Shown piece after piece: positions 5,118-6,800 of a stretch of DNA of 6,800 nucleotides. The position numbers and the translations under genes are program-made. The stretch comes from Verrucomicrobiota bacterium (GTDB lineage: Bacteria; Verrucomicrobiota; Verrucomicrobiia; Opitutales; Opitutaceae): positions 1-6,800 of the forward strand of contig JAEZUE010000056.1 of NCBI GenBank assembly GCA_023443455.1. The letters are read 5' to 3'. Position 1 is the first letter of the stretch, and each line of letters starts with the position of its first letter. Under the pieces are notes generated by a model. The model searched no databases and was not told where the DNA came from. It saw only the letters and a program-made list of their open reading frames with translations.

Positions 5118-6800
5118 CGCCGCCGCGGCGGGTTCGATCACGACCAGCGGGTCGCCGGCCTGGACGGGTTTTCCCTCGGCGCAGAGCACCTGCGTGACGG
5201 TGCCGCCCTCGGTCGCGAGCACGGAGATCTCCATCTTCATCGATTCGAGCACGGCCACCGCTTGCTCGGGCGCGATGCGGTCGCCGACCTTAACGTTGAG
5301 CTTCCAGACGTTGCCCGGCACCTGCGCGAGCACGGCCTTGTGGCCTGCCGGCAGCTCGGCCTGCTCGGTGGCGCCGGCGGACTCGCTCTCGGCGGAAAAG
5401 TTGAGCTGCCCGGATTCCGCCCAGCGTTGCCGCTCCGCCTCGAAGGAGCGCTGTTGCGTCTCCTTGAACGCGGCGATCGAGGCGGCGTTCTCGGCGAGGA
5501 ACTTCCGGTAGTCGCGCAGGCGGAAGGTGCTGTGCTCGATCTTCAACTTGTAGCGACCGAGCGGGAAATCGCGGCGGAAGCGTTGCAACTCCTCGGCACT
5601 CACCTCGTGGAAGCGGATCTGGTCGAAGAAGCGCAGCAGCCACGGCTTGCCGCTGGTGAAGTCGGCGGTCTGGCGCCAGCGGTTCCACATCTGCACGGTG
5701 CGCCCGATGAACTGGTAGCCGCCGGGGCCCTCCATGCCGTAGACGCACATGTAGGCGCCGCCGATGCCGACGGCGTTCTCCGGCGTCCAGGTGCGGGCCG
5801 GGTTGTACTTTGTCGTTACCAACCGATGACGCGGATCCACCGGCGTGGCCACCGGCGCACCAAGATAGACGTCACCAAGGCCGAGGACCATGTAGCTCGC
5901 GTCGAAGGCGATGCGTTTCACGTCGTCGACCGAGTCGAGCCCGTTGATGCGGCGGATAAACTCGATGTTGCTCGGGCACCACGGCGCGTCCTTGCGCACG
6001 GTCTGCATGTACTTGCGGATCGCGAGCAGCGTCGACTCGTCCTCCCACGAGAGCGGCAGGTGCACGATGCGCGTCGGCACCTCCATGTCGTCGGGATCGG
6101 GCAGATGCACCTCGGCGTCGAGCAGGGTCTCCATCAGTCGCTCGAGCGGCAGCACGCGGCTGTCGAAGTGGATTTGGAGCGAGCGGATGCCCGGTGTGAG
6201 GTCGAGCAGGCCGGGCGTGTGGCTCTCGCCGAGCCATTGCATGAGCGCGTGCACGCGGAAACGCAGCTCGAGGTCGAGCACCTGCGCGCCGTATTCGCCG
6301 AGCAGGTATTTGTCGCCGGACCGCCGGTAACAAATGGACGGACGGTAGTCGGTGGCGGGAGCAAAGTGGAGGATCGGGCTGACCGGCGGAGGAGTTGGTA
6401 GTTTGAAGTTGGAAGTTGGTTCGAACGCAGGCGCGGAGGAGCGCTTGCGACCAACTGCCAATTCCCAACTGCCAACTGCTCCGGCCCGTCCGCGAGCCGG
6501 CTGAAGGGATTCGATTTGATACTGATGCGCTGCTTCCAACTCCCGAGCGTGCTCGGGCGTCACGGGCCGGAACCGCACCTTGTCGCCGGGGCGGAGCTGG
6601 CCGGCCTTCCAGAGGTCGGCGGTGATGATCGTGGCGGGGCAGACGAAGCCGCCGCAGCTCGGGCCATCGGGGCCGAGGATGATCGGCATGTCTCCGGTGA
6701 AATCGATCGCGCAGACTGCGTAGGCGTTGTCGTGGATATTTGACGGATGCAGACCAGCCTCGCCGCCGTCGGTGCGCGCCCAGCGCGGCTTCGGGCCGAT
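5100..6800 (-). CDS. uca: Urea carboxylase, C-terminal part (5' end beyond window)
   Basis: 566 codons are visible and the frame is open to the right edge, so about half of a normal ~1200-residue enzyme is present. It is biotin-dependent and converts urea, bicarbonate and ATP to allophanate. Counting from the edge, residues ~1-100 end the KipA-like (AHS2) half of the carboxyltransferase, with NIHDNAYAVCAIDFTGDMP and GPDGPSCGGFVCPAT. Residues ~145-400 are the KipI-like (AHS1) half, with LDLTPGIRSLQIHFD, VTTKYNPARTWTPENAVGIG and GMEGPGGYQFIGRT. Residues ~480-560 are the biotinyl domain, with VLESMKMEIS; the biotin-accepting Lys is codon 5235-5237. The biotin carboxylase domain lies outside the window. 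Residues ~107-138 (6391-6482) are translated palindromic repeat sitting in the linker between the two halves, and the tail GVVGS also comes from repeat DNA. The downstream allophanate hydrolase supports a urea substrate. A guanidine carboxylase of the same family is the main alternative and cannot be fully excluded here. Confidence 0.95.
   Translation of the reverse strand: MGPKPRWARTDGGEAGLHPSNIHDNAYAVCAIDFTGDMPIILGPDGPSCGGFVCPATIITADLWKAGQLRPGDKVRFRPVTPEHARELEAAHQYQIESLQPARGRAGAVGSWELAVGRKRSSAPAFEPTSNFKLPTPPPVSPILHFAPATDYRPSICYRRSGDKYLLGEYGAQVLDLELRFRVHALMQWLGESHTPGLLDLTPGIRSLQIHFDSRVLPLERLMETLLDAEVHLPDPDDMEVPTRIVHLPLSWEDESTLLAIRKYMQTVRKDAPWCPSNIEFIRRINGLDSVDDVKRIAFDASYMVLGLGDVYLGAPVATPVDPRHRLVTTKYNPARTWTPENAVGIGGAYMCVYGMEGPGGYQFIGRTVQMWNRWRQTADFTSGKPWLLRFFDQIRFHEVSAEELQRFRRDFPLGRYKLKIEHSTFRLRDYRKFLAENAASIAAFKETQQRSFEAERQRWAESGQLNFSAESESAGATEQAELPAGHKAVLAQVPGNVWKLNVKVGDRIAPEQAVAVLESMKMEISVLATEGGTVTQVLCAEGKPVQAGDPLVVIEPAAAAGVVGS
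6391..6482. repeat. Heptad-built palindromic repeat, copy 2, inserted in frame within urea carboxylase
   Basis: Two arms of 7-mer units (left 6391-6421, AGTTGG-type; right 6449-6482, CCAACTG-type) form a long imperfect inverted repeat around a GC-rich centre (about 6425-6449), which itself pairs with one wobble. In the best alignment the repeat-unit part of the arms agrees at 21 of 26 positions, with matching GGAG ends (6391-6394 against 6479-6482). The minus strand has no stop codon through it, so it adds about 31 low-similarity residues (starting GAVGSWELAVGRKRSS) between the KipA-like and KipI-like domains of the carboxylase. Same family as the copy at 5025-5117. Confidence 0.8.

Noticed and set aside
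5262..6401. 379-codon plus-strand frame
   Set aside because: It is antisense to urea carboxylase, whose domain motifs are unmistakable; its composition is typical of a shadow frame.

Overview
The window is a GC-rich bacterial stretch in which all recognisable genes lie on the minus strand, so transcription runs from the right edge to the left. Start sites mostly lack a clear Shine-Dalgarno sequence, and the intergenic DNA is full of short degenerate palindromic repeats. Together with the protein sequences this fits a verrucomicrobial genome of the Opitutaceae type, but that assignment is inference from sequence style, not from a marker gene.

Right half (3326-6800): the C-terminal 566 codons of a biotin-dependent urea carboxylase (the gene continues past the right edge) are followed 79 nt later by allophanate hydrolase. 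Together they form the ATP-dependent urea amidolyase route: urea + bicarbonate + ATP gives allophanate, and allophanate hydrolysis gives 2 ammonia + 2 CO2. The carboxylase shows the end of the KipA-like domain, a complete KipI-like domain and a biotinyl domain with the ESMKM motif. The hydrolase has the full amidase-signature Lys-Ser-Ser triad and the C-terminal allophanate-hydrolase domain. Two copies of a heptad-built palindromic repeat are associated with the carboxylase: one lies in frame inside the gene, adding about 31 residues between KipA and KipI, and the other forms the gene's last codons and fills the gap to the hydrolase.

Middle (1479-3065): a two-domain protein, GNAT acetyltransferase fused to a carbon-nitrogen hydrolase (nitrilase superfamily, the 'RimI-like' class), with Glu-Lys-Cys catalytic residues present. 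It is separated from the hydrolase by 260 nt of non-coding, repeat-like DNA, and an 11-12 bp hairpin ends exactly on its proposed start codon.

Left part (333-1390): a lower-GC islet with a small PD-(D/E)xK nuclease-like toxin domain whose stop codon overlaps the start of a 213-residue partner (TAATG), the layout of a polymorphic-toxin C-terminus with its immunity gene. The toxin reading frame runs on upstream with toxin-like residues but no start codon, so it looks like an orphan, N-terminally truncated module. The first 330 bases contain no credible gene and are dominated by GC-rich hairpins.
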